Source: an uncultured Eubacteriales bacterium
GTDB taxonomy: Bacteria; Bacillota; Clostridia; Lachnospirales; Lachnospiraceae
Assembly (NCBI GenBank): GCA_900549105.1
Contig: URND01000006.1
Location: 1 to 58,786 of the forward strand
Direction of reading: 5' to 3'
Length of the DNA: 58,786 nucleotides
Shown: piece after piece, positions 9,199 through 16,895 of the stretch
Layout: the number at the start of each line of letters is the position of its first letter
Position numbering within the stretch: position 1 is the stretch's first letter
Position numbers and translations under genes: made by a program
Notes under the pieces: model-generated
Told to the model about the DNA's origin: nothing
Seen by the model: only the letters and a program-made list of their open reading frames with translations
The model's database searches: none

Positions 9199-9226
9199 AT
9201 ACAGCCCTTCGGTTTACCTTAATAAA

Positions 9227-9823
9227 TTATAATCTTTCCCTTTTGCTAAGCACTACGGCTCCTGCAACACAGATGACTGCGCCAAAAGCTGCCATGATTA
9301 ACAGTGGAGACATTCCTGTTTTTGGTGAAGTTGTTCCGACAACTGCAGTTTCATCGAATTCGTCCAAAATAAATGCCACCGGTGATAAACTGTCAAATGT
9401 CGCCGTAACAGAGCGGTATGCCACCGCATTGACTTCAACCTTTTCCCATTCAGCACCGTCATAATGGAGAACAACAACTTTTGTATCTTTATTCACGCCG
9501 TTAACTTCAAACTCAATCGTCACCGGCATCGGAGTGCCCTCAGGGACAGAAACGTCCTTCATATCGGCAACCGACATGCCTTCAATATAGTCATCGCCGA
9601 TAATTTCCTTGAGATAATCTACATCTTCAAGTTTTTCTTTCGCTTCTTCATCCGTGACTTCTTCCAGGGTAACCTGAAACTCATCACCATTGGCATCTTC
9701 TGTTTTACCGCTAATGACAATTCCGTCTGCTGATGGACTCGGCGCTGCAAATGCCCCAAGACTCATGCTCACTGCAATTACTGCCGCTGCACAAAAGCCG
9801 GCCAGCCGTTTGATTTTTTTTAT
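9227..9823 (-). CDS. Small wall-anchored protein with SPKTG sorting signal
   Basis: The mature part is acidic (GKTEDANGDEFQVTLEEV...) and ends in SPKTG, a hydrophobic helix and KRERL, a sortase sorting signal. The plain GTG start at 9772 would remove most of the signal peptide. Reading upstream in frame gives KKIKRLAGFCAAAVIAVSMS, an ideal signal sequence, but the frame reaches only an ATA codon (9823) 9 nt after a good Shine-Dalgarno (AAGGAG). The nearby ATG at 9828 is out of frame (ATG ATA TAA). So translation starts at a rare ATA, or a 2-bp AT insertion has broken the start, or the sequence has an error. The class B sortase two genes upstream is the obvious partner. Confidence 0.72.
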   Translation of the reverse strand: MKKIKRLAGFCAAAVIAVSMSLGAFAAPSPSADGIVISGKTEDANGDEFQVTLEEVTDEEAKEKLEDVDYLKEIIGDDYIEGMSVADMKDVSVPEGTPMPVTIEFEVNGVNKDTKVVVLHYDGAEWEKVEVNAVAYRSVTATFDSLSPVAFILDEFDETAVVGTTSPKTGMSPLLIMAAFGAVICVAGAVVLSKRERL

Positions 9824-9890
9824 ATCATCTCACTCCTTGCTTATTATTTTTATTTATAACTTATCTAAATATATTGCAATTGTAACACAC

Positions 9891-10898
9891 TCAGGCTTGT
9901 ATATAAAGTATTTTTATCAGTACATCCATCATTTTTTCTTCATCTACAATAAATTCGTCATGCTTTTCGCCTGCCCGCGTCTCCCCCGGAATCTTTATAT
10001 ATGTATCATCCAGCGTGTAAGACGCATATTTTTCCATCTGTTCTGCCGTTAAATCTGTCGTCATATAGGGCTTTCCAACAGAAAATAAGGTATTGATGAA
10101 GTTGGAATCTTCCTGATTCTTTTCTTTCAGAAGTTTAACCAGGGCTTTCAAAAACTGGTTCTGCCGCTCCATACGGCCGTCATTGCTTCCGGTTACGTTG
10201 ATATCTCTGTAGCGGACATATTTTTCTGCCTGGCTGCCGGTTAATGTCAGCGTTGCCCCTTGAACAAAGGCTTCATCAATGGATGTATAATCCTCCGGCA
10301 CGGTAATCTCCACACCGCCAATGACATCATTAATGGCTGAAATTCCATCGATATTTAACGCCATATAGCCGTGAATCGGAACATCTTTCAAAAGATTCGC
10401 CACAGCTTTTTTCATCAGCCAACAGCTCCGCTTTTCCCCATCCCCATAGGCATACTGTAAAGCCAGCTGGGCTTCCTGGGTTTCCACAAACTTGCCCGAC
10501 ATATCATAAATATCTATATCCGTCATGGATTCTCTGGATATGTTCAACATCGAAGCCGTTTTCTCCTTTGTATTTAAAGACAAAAGAATAATACAGTCGG
10601 CCTGGCCGCCCCGGCCGGCATACTCCTGAGCCTGCATCTCTTCATGTTTATCGATACCCAAAAAGAGAATGTTCCGAATATCTGTATTGTAAATGTATTC
10701 TTTACCCTGCCAGGAAATCTTCTTGTCCGACAAGGTCATTTCTGCATTCTGCTGCGATGAATCACTCTCAGAGTTTTCTGCATTGCTTCGAGTGACCGTC
10801 GGAACATTCCTTGCCTTTAGGAAAAAGAAAAAAGCAGCAGCAATCACCCCAATCGCAATCAATGCAGCGATTATTGTAAATATTTTTTTATTCCTCAT
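9891..10898 (-). CDS. LytR-CpsA-Psr (LCP) family glycopolymer ligase
   Basis: The 335-aa protein has a single N-terminal membrane anchor (residues about 6-28) followed by the LCP domain. Visible motifs are NILFLGID, GGQADCIILLSLN, MLNISRESMTDI and YVRYRDINVTGSNDGRMERQ, which carry the conserved Asp/Arg residues that bind the polyprenyl pyrophosphate. LCP enzymes move lipid-linked glycopolymers onto peptidoglycan or wall protein outside the membrane. Its position in the EPS operon, overlapping the sortase gene by 11 nt, suggests that the EPS is covalently attached to the wall. Confidence 0.92.
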   Translation of the reverse strand: MRNKKIFTIIAALIAIGVIAAAFFFFLKARNVPTVTRSNAENSESDSSQQNAEMTLSDKKISWQGKEYIYNTDIRNILFLGIDKHEEMQAQEYAGRGGQADCIILLSLNTKEKTASMLNISRESMTDIDIYDMSGKFVETQEAQLALQYAYGDGEKRSCWLMKKAVANLLKDVPIHGYMALNIDGISAINDVIGGVEITVPEDYTSIDEAFVQGATLTLTGSQAEKYVRYRDINVTGSNDGRMERQNQFLKALVKLLKEKNQEDSNFINTLFSVGKPYMTTDLTAEQMEKYASYTLDDTYIKIPGETRAGEKHDEFIVDEEKMMDVLIKILYIQA

Positions 10899-11655
10899 TG
10901 ATTAAAACCGCCTCTACCAAAAGTCGATTGGATGGCTGCCCGGCAATACACGTACTCAATGTAATAATCCGGTCATCTGCCGAAACTTCCGAATCTGTAT
11001 TGCCAATGGAAGCCAAATAAACTTCTCTGTCTTTTTTATCTGAAAAATCAAAGCTTCCCATAATATGCCGGTCATCATAAGTTACCGCCATAAATATCCG
11101 ATAGGTAAATTTATGTTCCGGCGTATATATAAATAAGTTCTCATGGGCCTTCAAATATTCGGCATCCTTAAACTTATATAAACTTCCAAACATAGAACCA
11201 TCTTCCATGTCATGGCCATATATGAGTGTATTATAATCCTGAAAATCTTTAGAATTAATTCCTTCGCTATAAATCGACCCCGGATAACCGGCAATTCCCT
11301 CGATGGTATGATTCAGATAATAGGAATTGTCCGATGCACTCTGAACAATCGGATAGTTAACCTCTGTTCCCGGAATTTCTATCCAGGCATATATCTCCGG
11401 ATTTATCTGCTGCAATTCCGAAAAATCCACAGGGATTTCCGGGCTTTTCCGGCTCACTGCGGATTCTGGCGAAGTTTCAGCGGTTTCGGTCAAAATTTCA
11501 GAAATTTCGGTTCCACTCTCCGTTTGGCTCTGCAAATCGTCATAAATTTTTTTATTTTCCTGAAGCTGAAAATAATAATATGCAAGAAAACCGATACACA
11601 ATCCGGCGCCCAAAATACAGAGTATGTACAATATCTTTTTAAAACCGGTTTTCAT
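10888..11655 (-). CDS. Class B sortase
   Basis: This 255-aa transpeptidase has an N-terminal transmembrane helix (about residues 8-28), a Ser/Glu-rich spacer, and the sortase fold with YGHDMEDGSMFG (catalytic His148), TLSTC (nucleophile Cys236) and a following Arg244. The YGHxM and TLSTC forms fit class B. It cleaves a sorting motif and joins the substrate to peptidoglycan outside the membrane. It starts immediately after the Wzz stop (TAA-ATG). The SPKTG protein at 9227-9823 is its likely substrate. Sortases are not standard members of EPS operons. Confidence 0.92.
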   Translation of the reverse strand: MKTGFKKILYILCILGAGLCIGFLAYYYFQLQENKKIYDDLQSQTESGTEISEILTETAETSPESAVSRKSPEIPVDFSELQQINPEIYAWIEIPGTEVNYPIVQSASDNSYYLNHTIEGIAGYPGSIYSEGINSKDFQDYNTLIYGHDMEDGSMFGSLYKFKDAEYLKAHENLFIYTPEHKFTYRIFMAVTYDDRHIMGSFDFSDKKDREVYLASIGNTDSEVSADDRIITLSTCIAGQPSNRLLVEAVLINEE

Positions 11656-12384
11656 TTAGGCTGCCTTCTTTCCACCCTTTTTCTTTTTGGATGGTTTATC
11701 TCCCGTATTTAATGGAATAGACGCCAATGTATTTAATTCCAGATATTTCATAACATCCTCTTCTGTTTTAATACGGTCATCCATCAAATAGCCAATCATA
11801 ATAATAGCCATCACCAAAAAGGCTCCGACCAAGCCGGCCAGTAAAGTATTCTTTTTCACGTTTGGACTCACCGGATATTCCGGAATCACCGCATTCTCCA
11901 CCGTGCTCGGTTTATCCGTCACCATAACTTCGGCAATCTGCTCCGCAGTGGCATCGGCCATGGCGTTAGATATATCGCAGGCCAGCTTCGGATCCGGATT
12001 TTGGGCAAAAATTTTCAAAATCGAGGAATCCGCCGGATTTGTCACCCGGATGCTTTGAACCAGTGTTTCATAATCTGTATCCAGGTTCAATTCTTCAATA
12101 ACTTTCTCCACTACCGGTCGGCTTGTTGCTAAAATTTCGAAATCAACGGTGAGCTGTTTGCTCAACTGCAAATCCAAGGAAGAAGAAATACTCGTTGTTT
12201 TGGACAAAATATAAATCATCGAAGTTGCTTCATACTGAGGCGTGACTAATATTTTTGTGTATCCAAAAGCTGCCGCCGCAAACACAATCGCCGAAATTAA
12301 AATCAGCCACCATCGCTTGAGCATCAAATGAAAGACTTCCACCAAATCAATTTCCACGTCTTCATCTCTGTTATCCTGATACAT
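11656..12384 (-). CDS. Wzz/CpsC-type chain-length and BY-kinase modulator protein
   Basis: The protein is about 242 aa. It starts at the ATG preceded by AGGAGG with 9-nt spacing; a longer frame to 12474 would run 77 nt into the kinase gene. Two membrane helices (about residues 26-46 and 182-205) flank an extracytoplasmic domain. The Wzz segment VEVFHLMLKRWW lies at the N-terminus and EYPVSPNVKKN (Pro-rich PxxPxSP motif) precedes helix two. It acts with the adjacent BY-kinase to control polymer length and export. The tail is Lys-rich. Confidence 0.9.
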   Translation of the reverse strand: MYQDNRDEDVEIDLVEVFHLMLKRWWLILISAIVFAAAAFGYTKILVTPQYEATSMIYILSKTTSISSSLDLQLSKQLTVDFEILATSRPVVEKVIEELNLDTDYETLVQSIRVTNPADSSILKIFAQNPDPKLACDISNAMADATAEQIAEVMVTDKPSTVENAVIPEYPVSPNVKKNTLLAGLVGAFLVMAIIMIGYLMDDRIKTEEDVMKYLELNTLASIPLNTGDKPSKKKKGGKKAA

Positions 12385-12397
12385 ATTTTCCCGCCTC

Positions 12398-13105
12398 CTA
12401 TTCCTCGAGATATTTATCTGTGGCTTCGCCATAATATTTGCCGTAGTATTTGCCATAATAACGGCCGTAACCATTTTGTTTCGAATCTACTTTATTTAAA
12501 ATAACGCCAAGTACCGGGCAATCTGCAAGTTTCAGCTGTTCAACCACTTTTTTCGCAAATCGCCGGCTGATTTCATTTGCCCCGATAATCAAAATCGAAC
12601 CGTCGCACTCATTGGCTACCACAGCCCCGTCAATAACACTTCCCAAAGGCGGTGTATCGACAATAATATAATCATATACGGTTTTAAATTTCTCTATGGC
12701 AAGTTTGAAATTATTTGTTCCCAAGAGCTCAGCCGGATTCGGCGGTACCGGTCCGGCAAAAATCATATGCAGATTATGAATATTTGTCGAATAGACAATA
12801 TCCGCAAAAGAACTCTGCCCTGACAGATAATGGCTCAACCCCTTTACTGTCTGGCTGACCTGGCATCTTGAGATAATCACTGATTTTCTCAGATCCGCAT
12901 CAATAAACAATACTCTTTTTCCTGATTCAGACAAAGATTTTGCCAGGTGAAGGCTTATTTCAGATTTTCCTTCGGAGGGCGTACAACTTGTAATAACAAT
13001 ACTGCGGATATCTTTGCCGCAGAACTGTAGATTTGTCCGAAGTGTTTTATAAGCCTCATCGCTTCGACGGTCCAAAGATGGTATTTTGATTTGTATACTC
13101 TGCAT
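12398..13105 (-). CDS. BY-kinase (CpsD/CapB-type tyrosine kinase)
   Basis: The 235-aa cytoplasmic ATPase has a Walker A motif CTPSEGKSE (residues 41-49), Walker A' VLFIDADLRKS and Walker B YIIVDTPPLG. The C-terminus is a tyrosine cluster (YGRYYGKYYGKYYGEATDKY) of the type that is autophosphorylated. The split arrangement, kinase separate from the Wzz-type activator, is the Gram-positive form. Phosphorylation cycles with the PHP phosphatase just upstream are known to tune EPS output in related systems. Confidence 0.93.
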   Translation of the reverse strand: MQSIQIKIPSLDRRSDEAYKTLRTNLQFCGKDIRSIVITSCTPSEGKSEISLHLAKSLSESGKRVLFIDADLRKSVIISRCQVSQTVKGLSHYLSGQSSFADIVYSTNIHNLHMIFAGPVPPNPAELLGTNNFKLAIEKFKTVYDYIIVDTPPLGSVIDGAVVANECDGSILIIGANEISRRFAKKVVEQLKLADCPVLGVILNKVDSKQNGYGRYYGKYYGKYYGEATDKYLEE

Positions 13106-13121
13106 AATTTTCTTCCCCTTG

Positions 13122-13856
13122 TTAATCTATAAATGTATCTGAAATAATTTTTTCCGGATTGTCAACGCCCAACTGAAGCGCATACCTTTTCCCATAGCGC
13201 CTGGCAATATAATTCATTGCATCCAGCAGCACAGGCGTCCGCTTTTTTGCATCATGCCCGTCGCTGGCTATAAAATGAACTAATTCCCGCTTCAAAAGTT
13301 TCCTGGTGCAGCTCCTGCACTGCCAGCCATTTCTGCCGGTGACACTTCGGGCATTCACCTGTATATATATTCCCATATGTACCAGTTCTTCCACATGTTC
13401 TATATGCGCCGCCAATTTCTGACATCTCTCGGCATGAGCAAGAATCGGCCAGTAGCCAGCCATTTGAACCGATTGAAGTCCCTGCCGGATACGACTGTAA
13501 TCATCCTGCGGTTGAAACTCAACCAAGGCATAATGTCCCCCCGCCATGGTAAAAGCCCTTCCCTGCTCTATCTGTTTTTCAAGTCCATAATTATAAGTCA
13601 GCTCCTGCCCTAAGAACAACCCCATATCCGGATAATTATCAGCAGTCCATCGAAGCAGCTCGCGAAACCTCTCAATAATAATCCCTCCGGAGGCTTTTGC
13701 CCGGCTTGTCCCATAATGAGGGGTGGCTATAATTTTTCGAGTATCTCCGGCATGGGCCAGACGAATCATCTCCTGAGCAATCTCCATACTCTGCGCACCA
13801 TCATCTACGGAAGGAATAATATGACAGTGAATGTCTGTAAAACCCTGAATACTCAT
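13122..13856 (-). CDS. PHP-type protein-tyrosine phosphatase (CpsB/YwqE family)
   Basis: The 244-aa protein has the PHP metal motif DIHCHIIPSVDDG (His10, His12), ATPHYG, and further metal ligands in LAHAERC and FIASDGHDAKKR. It is a manganese-dependent phosphatase that dephosphorylates the BY-kinase tyrosine tail. A Shine-Dalgarno GAGG lies about 8 nt before the ATG. It is the first gene of the EPS operon and a sigma-A-like promoter lies about 50 nt upstream of its start. Confidence 0.92.
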   Translation of the reverse strand: MSIQGFTDIHCHIIPSVDDGAQSMEIAQEMIRLAHAGDTRKIIATPHYGTSRAKASGGIIIERFRELLRWTADNYPDMGLFLGQELTYNYGLEKQIEQGRAFTMAGGHYALVEFQPQDDYSRIRQGLQSVQMAGYWPILAHAERCQKLAAHIEHVEELVHMGIYIQVNARSVTGRNGWQCRSCTRKLLKRELVHFIASDGHDAKKRTPVLLDAMNYIARRYGKRYALQLGVDNPEKIISDTFID

Positions 13857-13905
13857 TCTTAAATCCTCATTTAAATATAACTTATCTTTATACTATACAT
13901 GATAT

Positions 13906-13933
13906 ATTCTACATGCTTTAAAATTTTTGTCAA
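13906..13933 (-). promoter_or_regulatory. Predicted sigma-A promoter of the EPS operon
   Basis: On the minus strand TTGACA (13933-13928) and TAGAAT (13911-13906) are separated by 16 nt. This is the best promoter match upstream of the phosphatase gene. The DNA just upstream holds a repeated AATACTGT pair (about 13950-13972) that could be a regulator site. Confidence 0.65.
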
Positions 13934-14003
13934 AGCCTTTTTCCGATTATACAGTATTTGACAGTATTTTTTTCAGTACATAACAGTTATCTATTATAGT
14001 CAT

Positions 14004-14056
14004 AAAAAGAGAACTCTCTGAGTTTCAAACCGAATCCTCAAAAAGTTCTCTTTCTC
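14004..14056 (-). terminator. Terminator of the SH3b protein gene
   Basis: AAAGAGAACT (14006-14015) pairs with AGTTCTCTTT (14044-14053), with an inner TGAG/CTCA pairing. On the minus strand the hairpin is followed by a short T run (TTTTTAT). It separates the secreted SH3b gene from the EPS promoter region. Confidence 0.7.
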
Positions 14057-14071
14057 TTTTTACCTTATATT

Positions 14072-16258
14072 CTACTGAATCGAAACAAACTCAGCCATCA
14101 TATAGCCGCTTGTTCCGGCAAATGCCACTTTGTACCAGATAATACCGCTGGCATCCCGCTCAGCGCCCTCGATGAGAACGGACACGCCGGATTTCAGGGT
14201 CGTCATAACCTCCTGGTCAGAACCGGCGCCCACGCGGACATTAACAAGGGCTGCATTGATGACGCCTTCTTTGCCCTCAATGCCTTCCATCGGATAGTTT
14301 CCGCCGCCGCTGCCTCCAGGGTTATTGTTGCCGCCGGCATTTCCGCCGCCGTTATTTCCGCCGCCAACAGTGATATAATCGGAGTGCATATAGCCGGAAC
14401 CGCCGTCGTACTCAATCTTATACCAGGTTGCTCCGCTGCCGTCCTTATCCTCGCCGACAATCGTTACCGCTGCTCCGGAGGAAAGGTTGCCCACAATGCG
14501 GTTTCCGGTTCCTGCGCCGCTGCGGACATTCACCGAGTTTGCATTGACCGTGCCGGACTTCTTTTCATAACCGCCGGTGTTGCCGCCATTGTTATCGCCG
14601 CCGTTGTTATCGCCGCCAACAGTGATGTAATCGGCAATCATATAGCCCGAACCGCCTGCATAATTTATCTTATACCAGGTTGCTCCGCTGCCGTCTTTTT
14701 CTTCGCCGACAATCGTTACTGCGGTTCCGCTGTTCAGGCTGGTAACGCGGCTATGGTTTGTTCCTGCCCCTGTACGGACATTGACATAATCGCCATTGAC
14801 TGTGCCCGTGCGCGGTTCAGTTGTCGTGCCGCCCGTGCTGCCGCCATTATTGTTGTCATCGCTAATAGTTACATAATCCGAATGCATAAAGCCTTCGCCG
14901 CCGTCAAACTTAATCTTATACCAGTTCGCCCCGCTGCCGTCCTTCTCCTCGCCGATAACAGTGATGGATGTATTCAAAGCCAACGTTGCCACAACGCCGT
15001 TGTTTGTTCCGGCGCCATTGCGGACATTAACAGAGCTTGCATTAACTTTCGCCGCTTTCTCCGGATATGTTACCGCACTGTTGCCTCCACCATGATGGTT
15101 TTGATCCAAAGTTACATAATCGGAATGCATAAAGCCCGTTGTATTGTTCACCTTTATCTTATACCATTTAGCGCCTGCGCTGTCGTTTTCCTCGCCGATA
15201 ACGGTAATCTCCTGATTCTGAGAAGCCACTGTAACTACGGAGTAGTTTGTTCCGGCGCCGCTGCGGACATTGACATAGCTGGCGTTGACTTTCGCCGCTT
15301 TTTCCGGATAGTCTGTTGAAGTATTGCCGCCGCTGCCGGTAATATCAACATAAGCTCCAAAAACATAACCTGTCATGCCATTAATAGCCACTCGGTACCA
15401 GAGGCTTCCTGAACTGTCATTGCCTTTACCGGTGATTGTTACTGTTTCATTATTCTGCAGAGTAATCCGGTTTCCTGAACTGTCTGTCAGATAACCCTTA
15501 TCTGTACCCACGCCATTTCGCACATTCAAATAGGAAACGCCGACATTAACTTTACCGGTTGCATTATAGCTTTCCATCACCGGGTTATTGTTCGTCGGCA
15601 CATCAATATTGCCGTTGCCGCTGCCATTACTGGAAAACAACGCTATACGGTCAACCCCGGCATCCGAATAACCTCCAAATAATTTTGTATAAGAATAACC
15701 CGGGTCAAAAATATTGACATTGCCATTGCCGTCAACGGAATCTACCGCAACCCAATGGGCCCCATATCCAACTGAAACAACTACATAATAACCGCTGTCA
15801 AGATAACTTTTAATCTGGGCTGTCTTATCATAACGGCTTCCCGAAAGCATAACCTTCCAACTTTCCAGTTTAAAGCCATCAACCGCACCAGTGACTTTGC
15901 CCCAGTAGAGCTCGCCATTCGATGTAAAGCCTCCGTTGTTGCTTAAATATGTACACAATTTTCCCGGGTCAACCCCATTTTCATCGGCACAACCGGAATG
16001 TACCATCAAGGTGGCAATCGCTGTAACCAGACATCCCGAAGCCGACATCGTATCCGAGCTGGAACCTAAAAGTTGATTAGCCCAACGGCTGTCATACTGT
16101 TTCCATGACCGGTATTCACCGGTGGCCGCCTGAAGATGCGCCCGTTCTTCCAATGCTTTTATGGAAGCCTCAGGCCCATTATATTCACTGGCAAAAGCCC
16201 CTATCGGCGTTACTGCCAATGACAATGAAGTTAAAAAAAGGATAAGCTTCTTATTCAT
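14072..16258 (-). CDS. Secreted C39-like cysteine peptidase/amidase with six SH3b domains
   Basis: The 728-aa protein has a signal peptide cleaved near AFASEYN. A papain-like C39-type domain (about residues 50-215) follows with Cys76 in SASGCLV, His168 in GAHWVAVD and Asp185 in NIFDPG. Six bacterial SH3 repeats each carry a YLNVRNGVGT/VNVRSGAGT-type core, joined by Gly/Asn-rich linkers. SH3b repeats usually bind cell wall, so a wall hydrolase or wall-bound protease is likely; bacteriocin-type C39 processing is unlikely without a transporter. The C-terminus has no sorting signal. Repeats 2-5 are very similar, so recombination between copies is possible. Confidence 0.88.
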   Translation of the reverse strand: MNKKLILFLTSLSLAVTPIGAFASEYNGPEASIKALEERAHLQAATGEYRSWKQYDSRWANQLLGSSSDTMSASGCLVTAIATLMVHSGCADENGVDPGKLCTYLSNNGGFTSNGELYWGKVTGAVDGFKLESWKVMLSGSRYDKTAQIKSYLDSGYYVVVSVGYGAHWVAVDSVDGNGNVNIFDPGYSYTKLFGGYSDAGVDRIALFSSNGSGNGNIDVPTNNNPVMESYNATGKVNVGVSYLNVRNGVGTDKGYLTDSSGNRITLQNNETVTITGKGNDSSGSLWYRVAINGMTGYVFGAYVDITGSGGNTSTDYPEKAAKVNASYVNVRSGAGTNYSVVTVASQNQEITVIGEENDSAGAKWYKIKVNNTTGFMHSDYVTLDQNHHGGGNSAVTYPEKAAKVNASSVNVRNGAGTNNGVVATLALNTSITVIGEEKDGSGANWYKIKFDGGEGFMHSDYVTISDDNNNGGSTGGTTTEPRTGTVNGDYVNVRTGAGTNHSRVTSLNSGTAVTIVGEEKDGSGATWYKINYAGGSGYMIADYITVGGDNNGGDNNGGNTGGYEKKSGTVNANSVNVRSGAGTGNRIVGNLSSGAAVTIVGEDKDGSGATWYKIEYDGGSGYMHSDYITVGGGNNGGGNAGGNNNPGGSGGGNYPMEGIEGKEGVINAALVNVRVGAGSDQEVMTTLKSGVSVLIEGAERDASGIIWYKVAFAGTSGYMMAEFVSIQ

Positions 16259-16361
16259 AACATGTCCCTTCCAATAATCGTAATTATAAAATTTCTTCTA
16301 TATTCTAACATACTTCGCACAAAATTTGAAGTGTTTTTGTAATATTTTATTAACTTTTTAT

Positions 16362-16871
16362 TCACAAGTCGTAAATATATAAAAGGACATCCGGTTCTTT
16401 CTCCAGTTTTTGCGGCGATAAATGAAAACCAATCCTTTCTGCGAAGCAGCGGGAAGGGGCATTTTCCCTGTCAATCCGCAGAATCACCCTCGGAGCTTCC
16501 AGTTCATCTCTGGCATAGTCGAGAATTCCCCGCACTGCTTCTCCCCCATATCCCATCCGCTGACATTTTCCCGAAATCATATAGCCCAACTCATAGTCGC
16601 CCTGCTCGCCAATGAATTCCACCTGAAGGCCGCACCGTCCAATCAGCCGGCCATTTTCCTTCAGACAGACAGCCCACAGCCCAAAACCGTAGAAACCATA
16701 AATATAATGAATGTAGCTTTCCAGTTTTTCCAGTTCCTCTTTTCTATCCTTTGATAAAGGCTCCAGAAATCTTGTATCACTTTCTTCATATAAAGAATAC
16801 AGCCCCGCCAAATCCTCCGGGACAAATTCCCGGAGAATCAGACGAGGCGTTTCAATCATCACATTTCCCAT
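16362..16871 (-). CDS. GNAT-family N-acetyltransferase (RimJ/RimL-like)
   Basis: This 169-aa protein begins with ETPRLILREFVPEDLAGLY, typical of RimJ/RimL-like GNATs. It has the acetyl-CoA-binding segment ISGKCQRMGYGGEAVRGIL (Q/RxxGxG/A) and the terminal NAPSRCFAERIGFH. It acetylates an amine substrate that cannot be predicted. It lies 24 nt downstream of leuA on the same strand and may be co-transcribed with it. Confidence 0.88.
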   Translation of the reverse strand: MGNVMIETPRLILREFVPEDLAGLYSLYEESDTRFLEPLSKDRKEELEKLESYIHYIYGFYGFGLWAVCLKENGRLIGRCGLQVEFIGEQGDYELGYMISGKCQRMGYGGEAVRGILDYARDELEAPRVILRIDRENAPSRCFAERIGFHLSPQKLEKEPDVLLYIYDL

Positions 16872-16895
16872 AGAACATTTCCTGTATTCCCCGAC

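Noticed and set aside
14384..15319. 311-codon plus-strand frame opposite the SH3b gene
   Set aside because: It is the mirror of repeated SH3b coding sequence, has no ribosome-binding site, and its protein is low in complexity with no recognisable domain.
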